Below are positions 13,601 through 23,185 of a stretch of DNA of 64,000 nt, piece by piece. The stretch is taken from NCBI GenBank assembly GCA_014843695.1, contig CM026387.1:78629536-78693535 (forward strand), read 5' to 3'. Under the pieces are notes generated by a model that saw nothing but the letters and a program-made list of their open reading frames with translations, had not been told where the DNA came from and did no database searches. The translations under genes and the position numbers were made by a program. Source of the stretch: Archivesica marissinica (taxonomy: Eukaryota; Mollusca; Bivalvia; Venerida; Vesicomyidae). Each line of letters opens with the position of its first letter. The first letter of the stretch is position 1.

Positions 13601-16600
13601 TACTCTAGATGTATATAGTAGAATATGGGCATCAGCAGTTACTCGAGATGTATATAGTAGAATATGGTGCATCAGCAGTTACTGTAGATGTATATAGTAG
13701 AATATGTTGCATCAGCAGTTACTCTAGATGTATATAGTAGAATATGGTGCATCAGCAGTTACTCTAGATGCATATAGTAGAATATAGTGCATCAGCAGTT
13801 ACTCTAGATGTATATAGTAGAATATGGTGCATCACCAGTTACTGTAGATGTATATAGTAGAATATGTTGCATCAGCAGTTACTCTAGATGTATATAGTAG
13901 AATATGATGCATCAGTAGTTACACTATATGTATATAGTAGAATATGGTGCATCACCAGTTACTCTAGATGTATATAGTAGAATATGGTGCATCAGTAGTT
14001 ACTCTAGATGTATATAGTAGAATATGGTGCATCACCAGTTACTGTAGATGTATATAGTAGAATATGGTGCATCACCAGTTACTCTAGATGTATATAGTAG
14101 AATATGGTGCATCACCAGTTACACTATATGTATATAGTAGAATATGGTACATCAGTAGTTAATCTAGATGCATATAGTAGAATATGGTGCATCAGCAGTT
14201 ACTCTAGATGTATATAGTAGAATATGATGCATCACCAGTTACTCTAGATGTATATAGTAGAATATGGTGCATCACCAGTTACTGTAGATGTATATAGTAG
14301 AATATGGTGCATCAGCAGTTACTCTAGATGTATATAGTAGAATATGATGCATCAGTAGTTACTCTAGATGTATATAGTAGAATATGGTGCATCAACAGTT
14401 ACTCTAGATGTATATAGTAGAATATGGTGCATCACCAGTTACTCTAGATGTATATAGCTGAATAGGGTGTATCTTTATATCATTCGATGAAGCAGGTAAT
14501 GATGTTTTGATCATTATGATTGTTACGTTTTCTTTTTTATGTAGTGCAAAAATAAAAATAATTCTATTGTGCTTCATAATTGTAGATGCAATTTTAAACA
14601 TTTACGCATGACAATAATATATGGACATTTAATAATTTTACAATTTGTTTCGCTATTATATCATATTATTTAACAAGCATGGGAATGTTTTTAAACAATT
14701 GCAAATTAACAGGAATTCTGGCAGCATTACAAGCATCAGACCACAAGAAGTGACGTCGGCCCACCTGATCAGTTATGAACCACAACACGACATTCTACCG
14801 TTGGTTCTGGCAAATTGTCAATATTCGTTTGAGATGAGCAAGGGTACAAAGATTGAGTACGACTTTGCAGGGCTGGAGAGACAGCTGATGGACAGATACA
14901 TGTTCTCCAAGTCGAGAATTGATGTTGGACGGGTTTTATTGGTAACCATGTTTTTCACTGTATCTAATGTTAATTCCACCGACTGTTACATACTAGTGTA
15001 TACATGTAGGACGGTGTAGCTTCATTTATTTGACTGATAATACAATAAACAATATACTGTCCTGGAACGATAAAGAAAATCGCGAAAATCGCGGGAAAAT
15101 ATTAGACAAGTCCACGTAAGATAATTTAGGTGGGTCGTTTATCCTGTCAAGTTATCTAGAACATTTAATCGTATATGTAGCATACATAGGTAGTTTTTGG
15201 CGTGTATTACAAATAACATTCCATTGCCAGCAAAAACTTGAAAAAATCCGTGCATGTTGCATATTTATCCAAACTTACCTATCCAGGTAATTATTATGGT
15301 CGAATGCATATATTTACAAATATTAAATTATCAATCGACACTAGTAATATCCAATATACTATTGGTTAGTAACTTTTCGTTCTTCTGCAACTTAACAACA
15401 ACATTACGTAGAATACTGCCGTAGTGTTGCATGCAACAGTTTTTGTTTACTTTCATCGCTGTGGATTTATATTCCATAATTGTTATGCCTTAGACTGAAT
15501 CTAACAATGACACCCAACAGCAATAGGAAGCTTTCAGGCAACTCTCTTCTTGGCACCATTTATCATTGACACATGATTCACCATTATCGCTATGGGTACA
15601 ATACTTTAGTTTATGTTAAATTTGGTAAATTGTGAAACAAATTCTTACAACATTAGTCGCTCCAGTGACCTCATTCCTGATGAAATCGATCACCATTGGT
15701 GAGTGAGAAGAGAAAATATAGATTGTGTGGACAATACCGCTGTCGTTATGCCGTGGTTCGAACTCACTACCTGTTTGCTATGATGTGAATGCTGTAGTTA
15801 TTTCACCCTGGAGACTATAGTTGCAATGCCTGATCATACCACTGTCTACATTTATAAGATATTCATATAGAGAACACAAATAAAGTTAAAATTGAAGTAT
15901 CAATTTATACTGTCTTTAATGGATTGTTGTGTTTTCAGATTGACCAGATGGTGTATAGAACGGAGTTTACCAATGCTGCAGTGTTTCTGAAGCTAGGAGA
16001 TAAAATTCCACAGGTAATGTAAACGTCTTGTTCCTCTTTTCCTGCAACAATGAAACAATATATATATCTATAATTTTAAATATAAATAGTTGCAAATCAG
16101 ATACCTGTGCAATGTCACATTTTCCTTCTGTTGTGTAACTGTATTGTTATTTCGGACATGTACAAATACTGTTTGTAGTCTGCTGCTGTTTTCAATGCAA
16201 CCAATGTTTGACCCTCTGTCTTGGAAGATGTTAAGATGGTAGGTAGTATCTGCTGCTGTTTTCAATGCAACCAAGTTTGACCCTCTGTCTTGGAAGATGT
16301 TAAGATGGTACGGTAGTATCTGTGTGTTTGCGGTAGTATCTGCTGCTGTTTTCAATGCAACCAATGTTTGACCCTCTGTCTTGGAAGATGTTAAGATGGT
16401 ACGGTAGTATCTGCTGCTGTTTTCAATGCAACCAAGGTTGACATTCTGTCTTGGAAGATGTTAAGATGGTACGGTAGTATCTGATGCTGTGTATTCCAGC
16501 TACCACCCACACGAAGGACTACAAGACTTGGTATGCTCCCATTCGTGCCAACAGTTCTGATTAATATCAAAATTTGTTTCACAATCGTTGTAGCATAAAT

Positions 16601-19600
16601 AAGGTTTAAATTGTGCATTATATTTGATGTTTCAGGTGAATTTGAATGCAGCAGTGAGGACACAGATCTGTGCTGAACTTAAATGCTTGCCGGACGTATG
16701 TCAATCCCTTGATAATATTGACATAACCATCAGTTTCCTCAAGTCTACAGGAGGACAGCCGGATAAAACTCTGCACGAGTTCATGATGAAAACACTAAAG
16801 ATGGAACTTTCAATACACAGTCAAAAGGTAAATGCACTTAGACAACAGGATAATTATATATAATTAAGAGTATAATCTATTTTATTGAAACTAGCAACCA
16901 TGCAAAAATATACATTATTAAATCAGCTGACTGGTTTCTTTATTTTCATTCCATAGTCGTAAGTGCGACATTGTTCGCATATAATCTGTCTTGGAGGTAT
17001 CAAAACTACCCATCAACATTTATGTTAATAACTCAGCGTATATTTGTTTACATAATTAATCACAGGTTCACATATATTAATTTTATCAATTATAAAATAC
17101 ATAATTCATCTATAGAAGTCATTTTCTAACATTATGGCGATTGTTATATTCAATTTGGTACTAGGATGATCAAATTACAAATTAAGTATCTATTGGCCAG
17201 GTTAGTGTATGTTTAGTCTGCCTCCGTGGTAGAGTGGTTACGGTCGCTGACTTGTATACCACTGTAACCTATCATCACTGATGGTCAGGTGTTCGAGCCC
17301 CGCTCAGGCCGTGTCTCATTTATATGAAAAAGTTGGCAGTTTCTTACGGAGGTTGGTGCACCCAAGTACTGGTTAACCGCTAGAGTCTGCCCAGGAATGA
17401 TGTTGTTAGGTAAACTGCCCGCCGGCGATATAGCCCAAAATGGTACTGATGCAGGCGTAAAACCCGAAATATAACATAGCATAGTGTGTGCATTCTGATT
17501 GCTGTCATTGAATCATGTTAGTGACTATGAGAAATATAAGCTAAACGGTATAAATGTAGCCTACCTTTATGTGCATATACATTCAACAGTTCCACCGAAT
17601 GTGACTTCACTTCGTCTATCACAAAATAGATAGTCCATGTGTGTTCAATATATGTGGACAATAACATAACATCTTCTATGCAATTTGAAATATACCATTT
17701 TTTCATAAATATATTTTTCCTGGCATAAAAATGCACTTTGATGTAAGATCTAGTTATGCTTTTTTAAAGATAGGACCATTCATTAGCACCTTATAATAAT
17801 GTTCTCATTCTATTGTACATGACTGACCCTGAAATTGAAATAAAATAGTGAATTTCTGAGGGACATATTTCTGTTTTTCTCTATAGTTTCTACATGTATG
17901 TGATATCCAACTACATTTTAGGCACAGCAAATATGTGAGTTACAGCATGCCCAGTCACTATGGTTACTGTTGTCACTACAAAAATCCAAAAAAATGATTG
18001 ACCATCAGCATCATACAGAGGTTTGTTTTATTTATATAAATACTATCTCATCTGTTAAGTTTAGTGTTGCAGTAAAAGAAAACTCTTTACACATATAATT
18101 ATGGTACGGTGAAACCCTCTAAACAGAAAAGTCACTGGACCAGAGATAAAGTTTTATTTAGACGGGTTTTCGGTTTAGAGGGGTTTTCATAGTGGGGTAG
18201 ATATCTCCTAAATTAAAAACCTCTGCAAGGAGGCTGAGACATATTTGTAGTTTGGCAGTTAGTAAATAACTGATTAGTTTTATGTGTACAATATTCTGAA
18301 TCAAATAGATGAAAGTTATTTGTTTAAAAGTTTCATATTTCTTCTAGACCAGTTACTGTTCGGATAACATAGGTAATTTTATTAAAAATATGTTCGCTAT
18401 TCGGAAAAGAGGGAATCCGGTTTAAAGCGGTTTACTACAATGAACAAAGAGGGGAAAAGTTTGATACCAAGAAATGTGTTCGGTTTGGAGGGAATTCCAA
18501 TATGGATATGTTCCGATGTTGAGGGGTTTCACTGGTTTAGCATATACACATTAGGAACTATCAAGTTGTTTGAAATTTTCAAGATGAATTAGAGGTTATT
18601 TTGTACCTGTACACGTAACTTTCATTTCCGGTAGATGATATTTCCACATTTCACTTGTATTATAGAATAACCATGTAAAATACTTAGCTGATACAACACA
18701 TGTTAGTAATGTGAGCCTTTCATAGGAGCACTAGTGTAATATTTCTAATGCCATTTCAGTTCATATTTGAGAGTGTTTTACCGGAATTCCATGATGAATT
18801 GCCCGATGAGTTAATGCCACCATTGAGAGAGTATTTGAAGAAACTATCGGTGGACAAACTGTCCCAGCTGGTGGATGTTCTACACGAGTTCATCCTGCTT
18901 GTTGTAGCTGTTAGACAGAATCCAGACGATGACGATTTCACTGAGACAACCAATCACAAGTAAGCAAATTGTACCACTAGCACAAACAATCACAAATGAG
19001 TAAAACTGGTTTGATACAACCAATCACAAGTAAGCAAAATGTTTCACTAGTACAACCAATCACAAGTGAGCAAAATGTTTCACCAGTACAACCAATCATA
19101 AGCAAGTAAAATATTTCACCATTTCATTTCTGCTTCACACATCGTAGGAAATGTCGGCCGAACTGCATTTCTGCTCAGCGCACCCTAGGAAATATCGACG
19201 GTATTGCATTTCTTTTCAACAGGTATTGAATTTCTTTTCAACACAACGTAAAAAATGTCTTTCGCATTGTGTTTATACTCAGTACATAGTAGGACATGTC
19301 AGCCCCATTCGTGTATGCTCATTCGGAACACATGAAAACAGTATAACATGCTTAGTGATAAGCAATATAATACTACACAATGCTGTACTGTTTCCTATCT
19401 TACGCTCCGTCGAATGTATATATACTCAGAAGCTCAGTATTCACTAGATAAATATAAGATTATCAGACTAAATTTCCTCCTATTACTACTGCATTAGTTT
19501 ATACAAATTTAGTTTAGGTCGATTGTTAAACAAGTTCTACAAGTTATATTAATCACTCTCGATACCCCATTCCAGGGTTGTCGCATAAGGTATCAAGTAA

Positions 19601-20062
19601 AAGGCATACTACATACTCCAAATAAAACACTCATCACCAGGGTTGTCGTATAAGGTATCAAGTAAAAGGCATACTACATACTCCAAATAAAACACTCATC
19701 ACCAGGGTTGTCGTATAAGGTATGAAGTAAAAGGCATACTACATACTCCAATATGTAGCTAATCTAATGAATACCATTTCAGTTTGAAAATATTGACATA
19801 GAACATACAAGGAAACGAATTCTCAATGTAGACATTTTTTTATTGTGATGTAAACATAAATGTATAAAACCACTTACAAAATAATTTCAGGATTGGCGAA
19901 TGGTTATACAATTATGTAGATACCATGGACACCCCAACTGTTGATATGAAGATCTTGGCCGACTTCCCCAAAGATATTGTGTATAAGCACAGCGTTCACA
20001 CTTGGGTTAGTGCCTATGCCATGTTGAAGGAGAAACAGACAGGAAATTATAGTAGATATTGA
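1495..20062 (+). CDS. RNF213: RNF213/mysterin-like E3 ubiquitin ligase, C-terminal ten exons (5' partial)
   Basis: Exons 1495-1662, 3111-3240, 4664-4750, 6075-6264, 14713-14941, 15939-16013, 16636-16827, 17922-18020, 18760-18959 and 19891-20062 splice in continuous phase. They total 1542 nt: 513 residues and a TGA stop. The product follows the end of human RNF213 block by block: VLQLFLKE then a Leu-rich stretch with ILRLQRALFQKYQ; GLCSYALLDFLL; a block with ILPLVLANCQYSFE, IEYDFAGLERQLMDRYM; ISFLKSTGG; LWLLLSLQKSK; and FPKDIVYKHSVHTW near the end. The family is a giant cytosolic protein with a dynein-like AAA+ core and a RING/RZ-finger E3 module, which ubiquitinates lipid droplet and pathogen-surface targets. 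Only the part after the RZ finger is here; AAA and RING exons must lie left of the window. I see no frameshift or stop, so the gene looks intact. Identity rests on remembered family sequence. Confidence 0.88.
1663..3110. other. intron with a fold-back element
   Basis: No coding signal. At about 2789-2872 the sequence CTGATCACGATCTATGTTG is followed, after a short spacer, by its imperfect inverse (CAGTATAGAACCTGATCA). It is the same element family as the perfect hairpin at 27902-27968. The rest is AT-rich sequence in which I see nothing. Confidence 0.5.
3111..3240 (+). CDS. RNF213: RNF213-like exon b
   Basis: The acceptor is CTGTATATAG|GAG and the donor AGAG|GTAGGT; it starts in phase 0 and ends in phase 1. 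It encodes EHHLRALRYIPSILRLQRAL, then FQKYQRKLDKAEASHITVAQ, an amphipathic helical segment that parallels the human stretch beginning ELRLVKFLPEILALQ. Confidence 0.85.
3650..4645. repeat. 26-27 bp intronic tandem repeat
   Basis: About 36 degenerate copies of a unit built from TGTATTGGGTATAAGATTAC followed by TCCTAA. Variation is mostly single bases and 1-bp length changes. The array ends only about 20 bases before the acceptor of the exon at 4664. The small + strand ORF inside it is an artefact. Confidence 0.92.
4664..4750 (+). CDS. RNF213: RNF213-like exon c
   Basis: Short exon of 87 nt with acceptor TTTTGTAG|GAG and donor TACT|GTAAGT, phase 1 at both ends. It encodes EIAGAETTQLIQDFAEAWD, then LVRDALTLY. 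The position between the Leu-rich exon and the GLCS exon matches the order in vertebrate RNF213. Confidence 0.82.
5031..5190 (+). repeat. tRNA-derived SINE copy
   Basis: Begins with the tRNA-like head AGCACGGTCGTTTCTAATCA and a B-box-like CCAGGTTCGATGATAC, and ends with TTCTGCAATCGTTG. The same head is seen inverted at 38055-38110, and the same tail at 1-170 and 16560-16620. It lies in an intron of the RNF213-like gene. Confidence 0.6.
5515..5935. repeat. 19-21 bp intronic tandem repeat
   Basis: Copies of AACACCCATGTCACACAAAC and variants (CACCTATATCACACACACAA) in a longer repeating order of four or five variants. Three overlapping + strand ORFs arise only because the unit has no stop codon. 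They are not genes. Confidence 0.92.
6075..6264 (+). CDS. RNF213: RNF213-like exon d
   Basis: Acceptor GTGTTTCAG|TATG and donor CATAG|GTGTGT, going from phase 1 to phase 2. It encodes a segment with EYCSKRISDTTPVSMLLPTN, then GLCSYALLDFLLRKQNDFLD. The LLP...GLC..AL..(Y/F)L...HN-like pattern is one of the clearest matches to human RNF213. A - strand ORF over it is a shadow. Confidence 0.9.
6265..7220. repeat. intron sequence with a SINE-like tRNA head on the - strand
   Basis: At 7025-7140 the - strand reads as a degenerate tRNA-like head: GGCCAGCTCAGTCGGTAGTG as A-box region and CCCGGGTTTGAGATCTGG as B-box region. It is not a functional tRNA, since no acceptor stem pairs. A moderately GC-richer patch at 6500-6730 is unassigned. 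I see no coding exon. Confidence 0.5.
7221..9915. repeat. 20-bp satellite, about 134 nearly identical copies
   Basis: Unit ACTTGTATACAGAACACAAC repeated without spacers. A few variant copies recur (AAACTT for ACACTT, CAATACTT, CAGTACAC), and the first 600 bases show a 60-bp three-unit pattern. The unit has no stop codon in any of six frames, and 20 is not a multiple of 3. Every frame therefore stays open and gives false ORFs up to 930 codons. The whole array is inside one intron of the RNF213-like gene (6265-14712). Confidence 0.98.
9899..10090. repeat. 70-bp composite repeat at the edge of the 20-bp satellite
   Basis: Three copies at a 70-bp period. Each begins with one 20-bp satellite unit (CTTGTATACAGAACACAAA), followed by unique sequence with GGTCAAATTGAATGAACACA and TACTTAACTATACATAAACA. 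The copies are essentially identical, so this edge amplified recently together with one satellite unit. Confidence 0.9.
10300..14460. repeat. 40-bp satellite, about 100 copies, with a duplicated 1.25-1.53 kb block
   Basis: The unit combines GTGCATCAGCAGTTACTCTA with GATGTATATAGTAGAATATG. Most copies carry an XbaI-type TCTAGA. Some units are longer (CAGCAACCCATTACTC) or shorter (CTCTAGTTATAGTAG). These odd units recur in the same order: 10741 and 12270 are 1529 bp apart, while 11700 and 12949 are 1249 bp apart. The 280-bp difference equals seven units. The array sits in the same intron as the 20-bp satellite. Confidence 0.96.
14713..14941 (+). CDS. RNF213: RNF213-like exon e
   Basis: The acceptor TTAACAG|GAATTC joins in phase to the exon ending at 6264, across 8.4 kb of satellite-filled intron. 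It encodes SAHLISYEPQHDILPLVLAN, then CQYSFEMSKGTKIEYDFAGL and ERQLMDRYMFSKSRIDVGR. This is the best conserved block: human RNF213 has ILSNCQY, EFDLEKIQRQI and SRFLQGK at matching places. Two donors keep phase 0, after 14941 (GTAACC) or after 14932 (GTTTTA); the first is closer to consensus. Confidence 0.92.
14942..15938. other. intron, no recognised feature beyond a weak SINE-like piece
   Basis: AT-rich sequence. On the - strand at about 15680-15830, GTGAGTTCGAACCAC resembles a tRNA B-box and may be an old SINE. There is no exon with acceptable splice sites and an open frame. Confidence 0.4.
15939..16013 (+). CDS. RNF213: RNF213-like exon f
   Basis: 25 codons, phase 0 to phase 0, acceptor GTTTTCAG|ATTGAC and donor CCACAG|GTAATG. 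It encodes IDQMVYRTEFTNAAVFLKLG and then DKIPQ, parallel to human LVYRHDWNYEHLFMDIKNKM. Confidence 0.85.
16180..16485. repeat. tandem repeat of about 70-75 bp, four copies
   Basis: Copies of GTAGTATCTGCTGCTGTTTT, CAATGCAACCAATGTTTGAC and CTTGGAAGATGTTAAGATGG; one copy has a short insert with TGTGTGTTTGCGG. It lies in an intron and abuts a SINE tail at 16486. Confidence 0.9.
16486..16620 (+). repeat. SINE body and tail
   Basis: Resembles the window start: TCCCATTCGTGCCAACAG, GATTAATATCAAAATTTG, CACAATCGTTGTAGCATAAA. It ends only about 15 bases before the acceptor of the exon at 16636. Confidence 0.55.
16636..16827 (+). CDS. RNF213: RNF213-like exon g
   Basis: 64 codons, phase 0 at both ends, acceptor TGTTTCAG|GTGAAT and donor CAAAAG|GTAAAT. 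It encodes CQSLDNIDITISFLKSTGGQ, then KTLHEFMMKTLKM. The human counterpart reads CEVLSVVEVTLGFLSTAGGD at the same place. Confidence 0.9.
16828..17921. other. intron carrying a SINE
   Basis: Apart from the SINE at 17216-17480 I see only AT-rich sequence. Small ORFs on the - strand (17285-17736) are SINE-derived or random. Confidence 0.5.
17216..17480 (+). repeat. tRNA-derived SINE, fullest copy
   Basis: An A-box-like TGGTAGAGTGGTTACGG and a B-box-like GTGTTCGAGCCCC head a body with ATGAAAAAGTTGGCAGTTTC, AGTACTGGTTAACCGC and ACTGCCCGCCGGCGATATAG. It ends in ACCCGAAATATAACATAGC. Further copies lie at 20873-21090 (+, head truncated) and 21512-21747 (-). Confidence 0.85.
17922..18020 (+). CDS. 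RNF213: RNF213-like exon h
   Basis: 33 codons, phase 0 at both ends, acceptor CATTTTAG|GCACAG and donor CAGAG|GTTTGT. It encodes QHAQSLWLLLSLQKSKKM; human RNF213 has LWQFLSAHKS at the corresponding place. Confidence 0.85.
18109..18533. mobile_element. MITE-like DNA transposon remnant in intron
   Basis: Short terminal inverted repeats: ACGGTGAAACCCTCTAAACA on the left, and TTGAGGGGTTTCACTGG on the right, whose inverse starts CCAGTGAAACCCCTCAA. Between them is non-coding sequence with internal GGTTTAGAGGGGTTTTC and GGTTTGGAGGGAATTCC motifs. No transposase and no clear target duplication. Confidence 0.55.
18760..18959 (+). CDS. RNF213: RNF213-like exon i
   Basis: Acceptor CATTTCAG|TTCATA, donor CACAA|GTAAGC, phase 0 to phase 2. 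It encodes an acidic start (ESVLPEFHDELPDELMPPL), then LVDVLHEFILLVVAVRQN, parallel to LLELHEMIILKLKN in human RNF213. The end of this exon and its donor are repeated in tandem just downstream (see 18940-19110). Confidence 0.9.
18940..19110 (+). repeat. tandem copies of an exon end plus its 5' splice site
   Basis: ACAACCAATCACAAGTAAGC, the last exon bases plus the GTAAGC donor, recurs at a spacing of about 36 bases. One exact copy has its GT at 19030; a second reads AAGTGAGC, and the others are decayed. Using the 19030 donor would place an immediate in-frame TAA after the lysine codon. Confidence 0.85.
19572..19760. repeat. 65-bp tandem repeat, about three copies
   Basis: CCAGGGTTGTCG starts recur at 19572, 19637 and 19702, an exact 65-bp period, with AAGGTATCAAGTAAAAGGCA inside. 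The copies are nearly identical. Intronic. Confidence 0.92.
19891..20062 (+). CDS. RNF213: RNF213-like terminal exon
   Basis: Acceptor ATAATTTCAG|GATTGG joins phase 2 from the exon ending at 18959. It encodes IGEWLYNYVDTM, then MKILADFPKDIVYKHSVHTW and ends TGNYSRY before the TGA at 20060-20062. The human protein ends with FPEEILLASCVSVW and a short basic tail, so the length and end agree with the family. Confidence 0.88.
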
Positions 20063-20397
20063 TGTTGACTGTGATATGGACCCAGCTACGATACAGTTGC
20101 AGACTGGATGCAATAATATAATTGTTAGGCTTCGTATGGAAGCGATTGATGTGTTGTGTGAGATACTATGACTTCTTTTATTTACTGTGTTTATTTATGT
20201 GGACCAAATCTATGTTATGTAGAGAGAACAATTACAACAACTCCGAGAGTCGTCGATTACAGTATGGACGTATTTACCTCTGAAGGTAATTCATCATTCA
20301 TTCAAGCAGTATAAAATTGACTTTTGTAGGTATACATATAACGTGTTATTTCCAAGAATCTAGTTGCTTTCGATATATCAAGTAAAAGTAAAGTGTT

Positions 20398-20650
20398 TGT
20401 TTATCATAGTGTCACCCCTATTCATAGGGCCAGCCATTTCTAGCTTATGAGACACCTCTTGTTATGAACATCTGTACAAAGGCATGTACTTTCCGAATGC
20501 TATGATTGTATGCCAGACTGGTAGGCAATCGGTGACCATTATTTAACTAGCTGGCGTCTCACCAATTGGCCATACCAAAGCGAACCCCTGACGAGATTCG
20601 AACATTCGACCTCCCGCTCCCAAGGCAGACGCCTTAACCACTAGGTATAT
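20398..20650 (-). repeat. tRNA-derived SINE, second family
   Basis: On the - strand TAGTGGTTAAGGCGTCTGCC (A-box region) and AATGTTCGAATCTCGTCAGG (B-box region) form a tRNA-like head. A body follows down to about 20398 with CCAGTCTGGCATACAATC. It sits inside the first copy of the 2-kb duplication and is absent from the second. Confidence 0.7.
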
Positions 20651-20872
20651 ATATATAATATATATTAAGCTTTTACTTGTTGTGCAACATCATACTATGT
20701 TGTTTCCTATTCTTTGTTATGACGATATTTCATGTATATTGTGATAGTTAAGAATAATATATTATTACACGTGTTATTTCACCCCACCCGTGCCTTGTTC
20801 ATTTCAAATTGTTAATGTTATATTGTAAATAGTTAAGACATTCCAAATGTCATATTGTATATTGTTTTGTGT

Positions 20873-21090
20873 CGCTGACTTGTATACCACTGTAACCTAT
20901 AATCACTGACGCTCAGGACGTGTCTCATTTATATGAAAAAGTTGGCAGTTTCTTACGGAGGTTGCTGCACCCAAGTACTGGTTAACTGCTGGAGCCTGCC
21001 CAGGAAAGGTGTTGTTAGGTAAACTGCCCGCCGGCGATATAGCCCGAAATGGTGCTGATGCAGGCGTAACACCCGAAATATAAATATAAC
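20873..21090 (+). repeat. SINE, head-truncated copy
   Basis: Same body as 17216-17480 (TTGGCAGTTTCTTACGGAGG, AAACTGCCCGCCGGCGATAT), starting inside the tRNA-like head at GTCGCTGACTTGTATACC and lacking the B-box region. Confidence 0.85.
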
Positions 21091-21511
21091 ATAATATTGT
21101 TTTGTGTTCTGCCCCATATATGTGAATCATTTCTGGAGCCCATGCACATAATCTGTCATTTAACATCATTTAAAATCCTTACACATATATTGGACAACGA
21201 TGCAAACGTCTGAGCTCTGGGATGTGAAATTTAGTGAATATGTAGCTTAAAGATATAGGATAGGGATGCATAAGAATGTATGCAGTCTGTGGTTTGACTG
21301 TGGATGCATACAATCTCATTTTGTTGTTACTAATATTTGTATTTGTCTTAAAATATCATTTTTATTGTTGTTGCATACTTGTACTTGTACTAACAAGTGT
21401 ATGACTATAATTGGGAGGTAGTATTGCGTTTAGATACGAAAGCGGTGTATGATTATTTAAATATGTTATTAATGTTGTTTTAATAAGCAAGCTTATTTTT
21501 TTTTTATTTAA

Positions 21512-21747
21512 CTTCGCTACCAGTTTACCATTTGAGCGACGGGCAGTTTACCTAACAGCGCCTTTCCTGGGCAGGCTCCAGTGGTTAACCAGTACTTGGT
21601 GCACCAACCTCCGTAAGAAACTGCCAACTTTTTCATATAAATGAGACACGGTCTAAGCGGGGCTCGAACCCGTGACCATCAGAGATGATAGGTTACATTG
21701 ATACACAAGTCGGCGACCTTACCCACTCGACCACGAAAGCGGTTTAA
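21512..21747 (-). repeat. SINE, inverted copy
   Basis: Reverse-strand copy of the same family as 17216-17480. GGTTCGAGCCCCGCTTAGAC marks the B-box, and TGGTCGAGTGGGTAAGGTCG marks the A-box region near 21740. Confidence 0.85.
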
Positions 21748-22379
21748 AAGCAAACTTACCATTATTCTGCACTTATTTGTATGAAAATCATGTTATACTA
21801 ATTTCTGTTCTACCTAACTGTGAACACATGTATAATGGTGTCACATCATTTTGTTTTACGGCCTATGGATATGTAATGTAATTGTGAATTCCTTGCAGCA
21901 TATAAGATTAATTGAGAGACTTTGATCTTAGCGAATTTAAAGTTACACTTTATGGACTTTTTGTTAAAAACGTTGCTTAATGTTGCTTGGAATATACGTT
22001 CGTATGTTGTACATTTTCATTTGATTATATTAACGATCTATGTTTGCTTGTATATTATTGGCAATATGCAGGCAGACCTACTATATAGTTGTAGACATGA
22101 TGCTATGCTATATGTGGCTTTGGATGGGAAGCAATTGATATATGTGTGTGAGATACCAAGACTTCGCATACTTTGTTGTTTATTGACCTTGACCAACTGT
22201 ATGTTATGCAACGAACAATTGTACTTTACGACTAAAAGTATTACCTAGACTGAAATATCAGCTGTGAATATGAGCGGTGATTGCATCATAGAGGTATTTA
22301 ACTACACTATTATACAGTCTGGTATTATGATATGTTATTAACATCTGTGAGGTATTTACCTCCGTTATTTCACTGTCTA

Positions 22380-22580
22380 TTCCGCTGGTTTGCAGAAGAT
22401 CAGTGGTTCTACCCGGGTGCCCATCTGTGCATTAAATACTGTTTTGGAGGGGCACCTGGAGTGTTCCTCTGCCAGCTGTTGGTGCGACTATAAACACCTA
22501 CAACTTATTACACATGGAGGGGCACCTGGAATCCTCCTCTGCCAGCTGTTGGTGCGACTTTAAACACCTACAACGTATTA
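22380..22580 (+). repeat. SINE fragment with an internal duplication
   Basis: CAGTGGTTCTACCCGGGTGC resembles the - strand element at 38900-39185. Its 3' part, GGAGGGGCACCTGGA plus CCTCTGCCAGCTGTTGGTGC, is repeated once about 74 bases later. Confidence 0.6.
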
Positions 22581-22852
22581 CACAGTCTAGCAGTGTGGTC
22601 TGTTTATTACATTAATGAAGTATTTACCTCCATTACACAGCTTGAAAATATGAAGGTGAATGAATGTTCTTTCATTCAAGTAGTATTATATTGAATATTA
22701 CCACCTGTCAATCATATATCTAACAGTTGTTGTTTACAAGACCCTTTGTTTCTTTCTGCTATAAAGTGAAACTTTTGACTTGTTATGCAACATCATTATG
22801 CCATTTCCATTTCTGTGTTAAGACTAATTTTCATTAAAGATTATATAGTAAT

Positions 22853-23185
22853 ATTATTATTACACATAATTCAACAGAACATTGTTCATTTCCAATTATT
22901 AGTGTTATTTTATTCTTTATCTTGGTTTGTTGTATTATTATTACACACATTAATTCAACAGAACATTGTTCATTTCCAATTATTAGTGTTATTTTATTCT
23001 TTATCTTGGTTTGTTGTATTATTATTACACATATTAATTCAACAGATCATTGTTCATTTCCAATTATTAGTGTTATTTTATTCTTTATCTTGGTTTGTTG
23101 TATTATTATTACACATAATTCAACAGAACATTGTTCATTTCCAATTATTAGTGTTATTTTATTCTTTATCTTGGTTTGTGGTCAC
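22853..23185. repeat. 84-bp tandem repeat, four copies
   Basis: ATTGTTCATTTCCAATTATT recurs at 22881 and 22965 and twice more, at an 84-bp period with small length changes in the TTACACA(CA)T part. Two ORFs of about 145 codons over it are repeat artefacts; 84 is a multiple of 3, so each frame simply repeats. Confidence 0.92.

Noticed and set aside
10300..14460. CRISPR-like regular array
   Set aside because: Units are contiguous with no unique spacers, the copies are degenerate, there are no cas genes, and the genome is an intron-bearing animal genome. The same applies to the 20-bp and 28-bp arrays.
21922..22248. 108-codon + strand ORF
   Set aside because: It spans the junction of the two diverged duplicated segments, has no splice signals or recognisable motif, and its counterpart in the other copy is not open.
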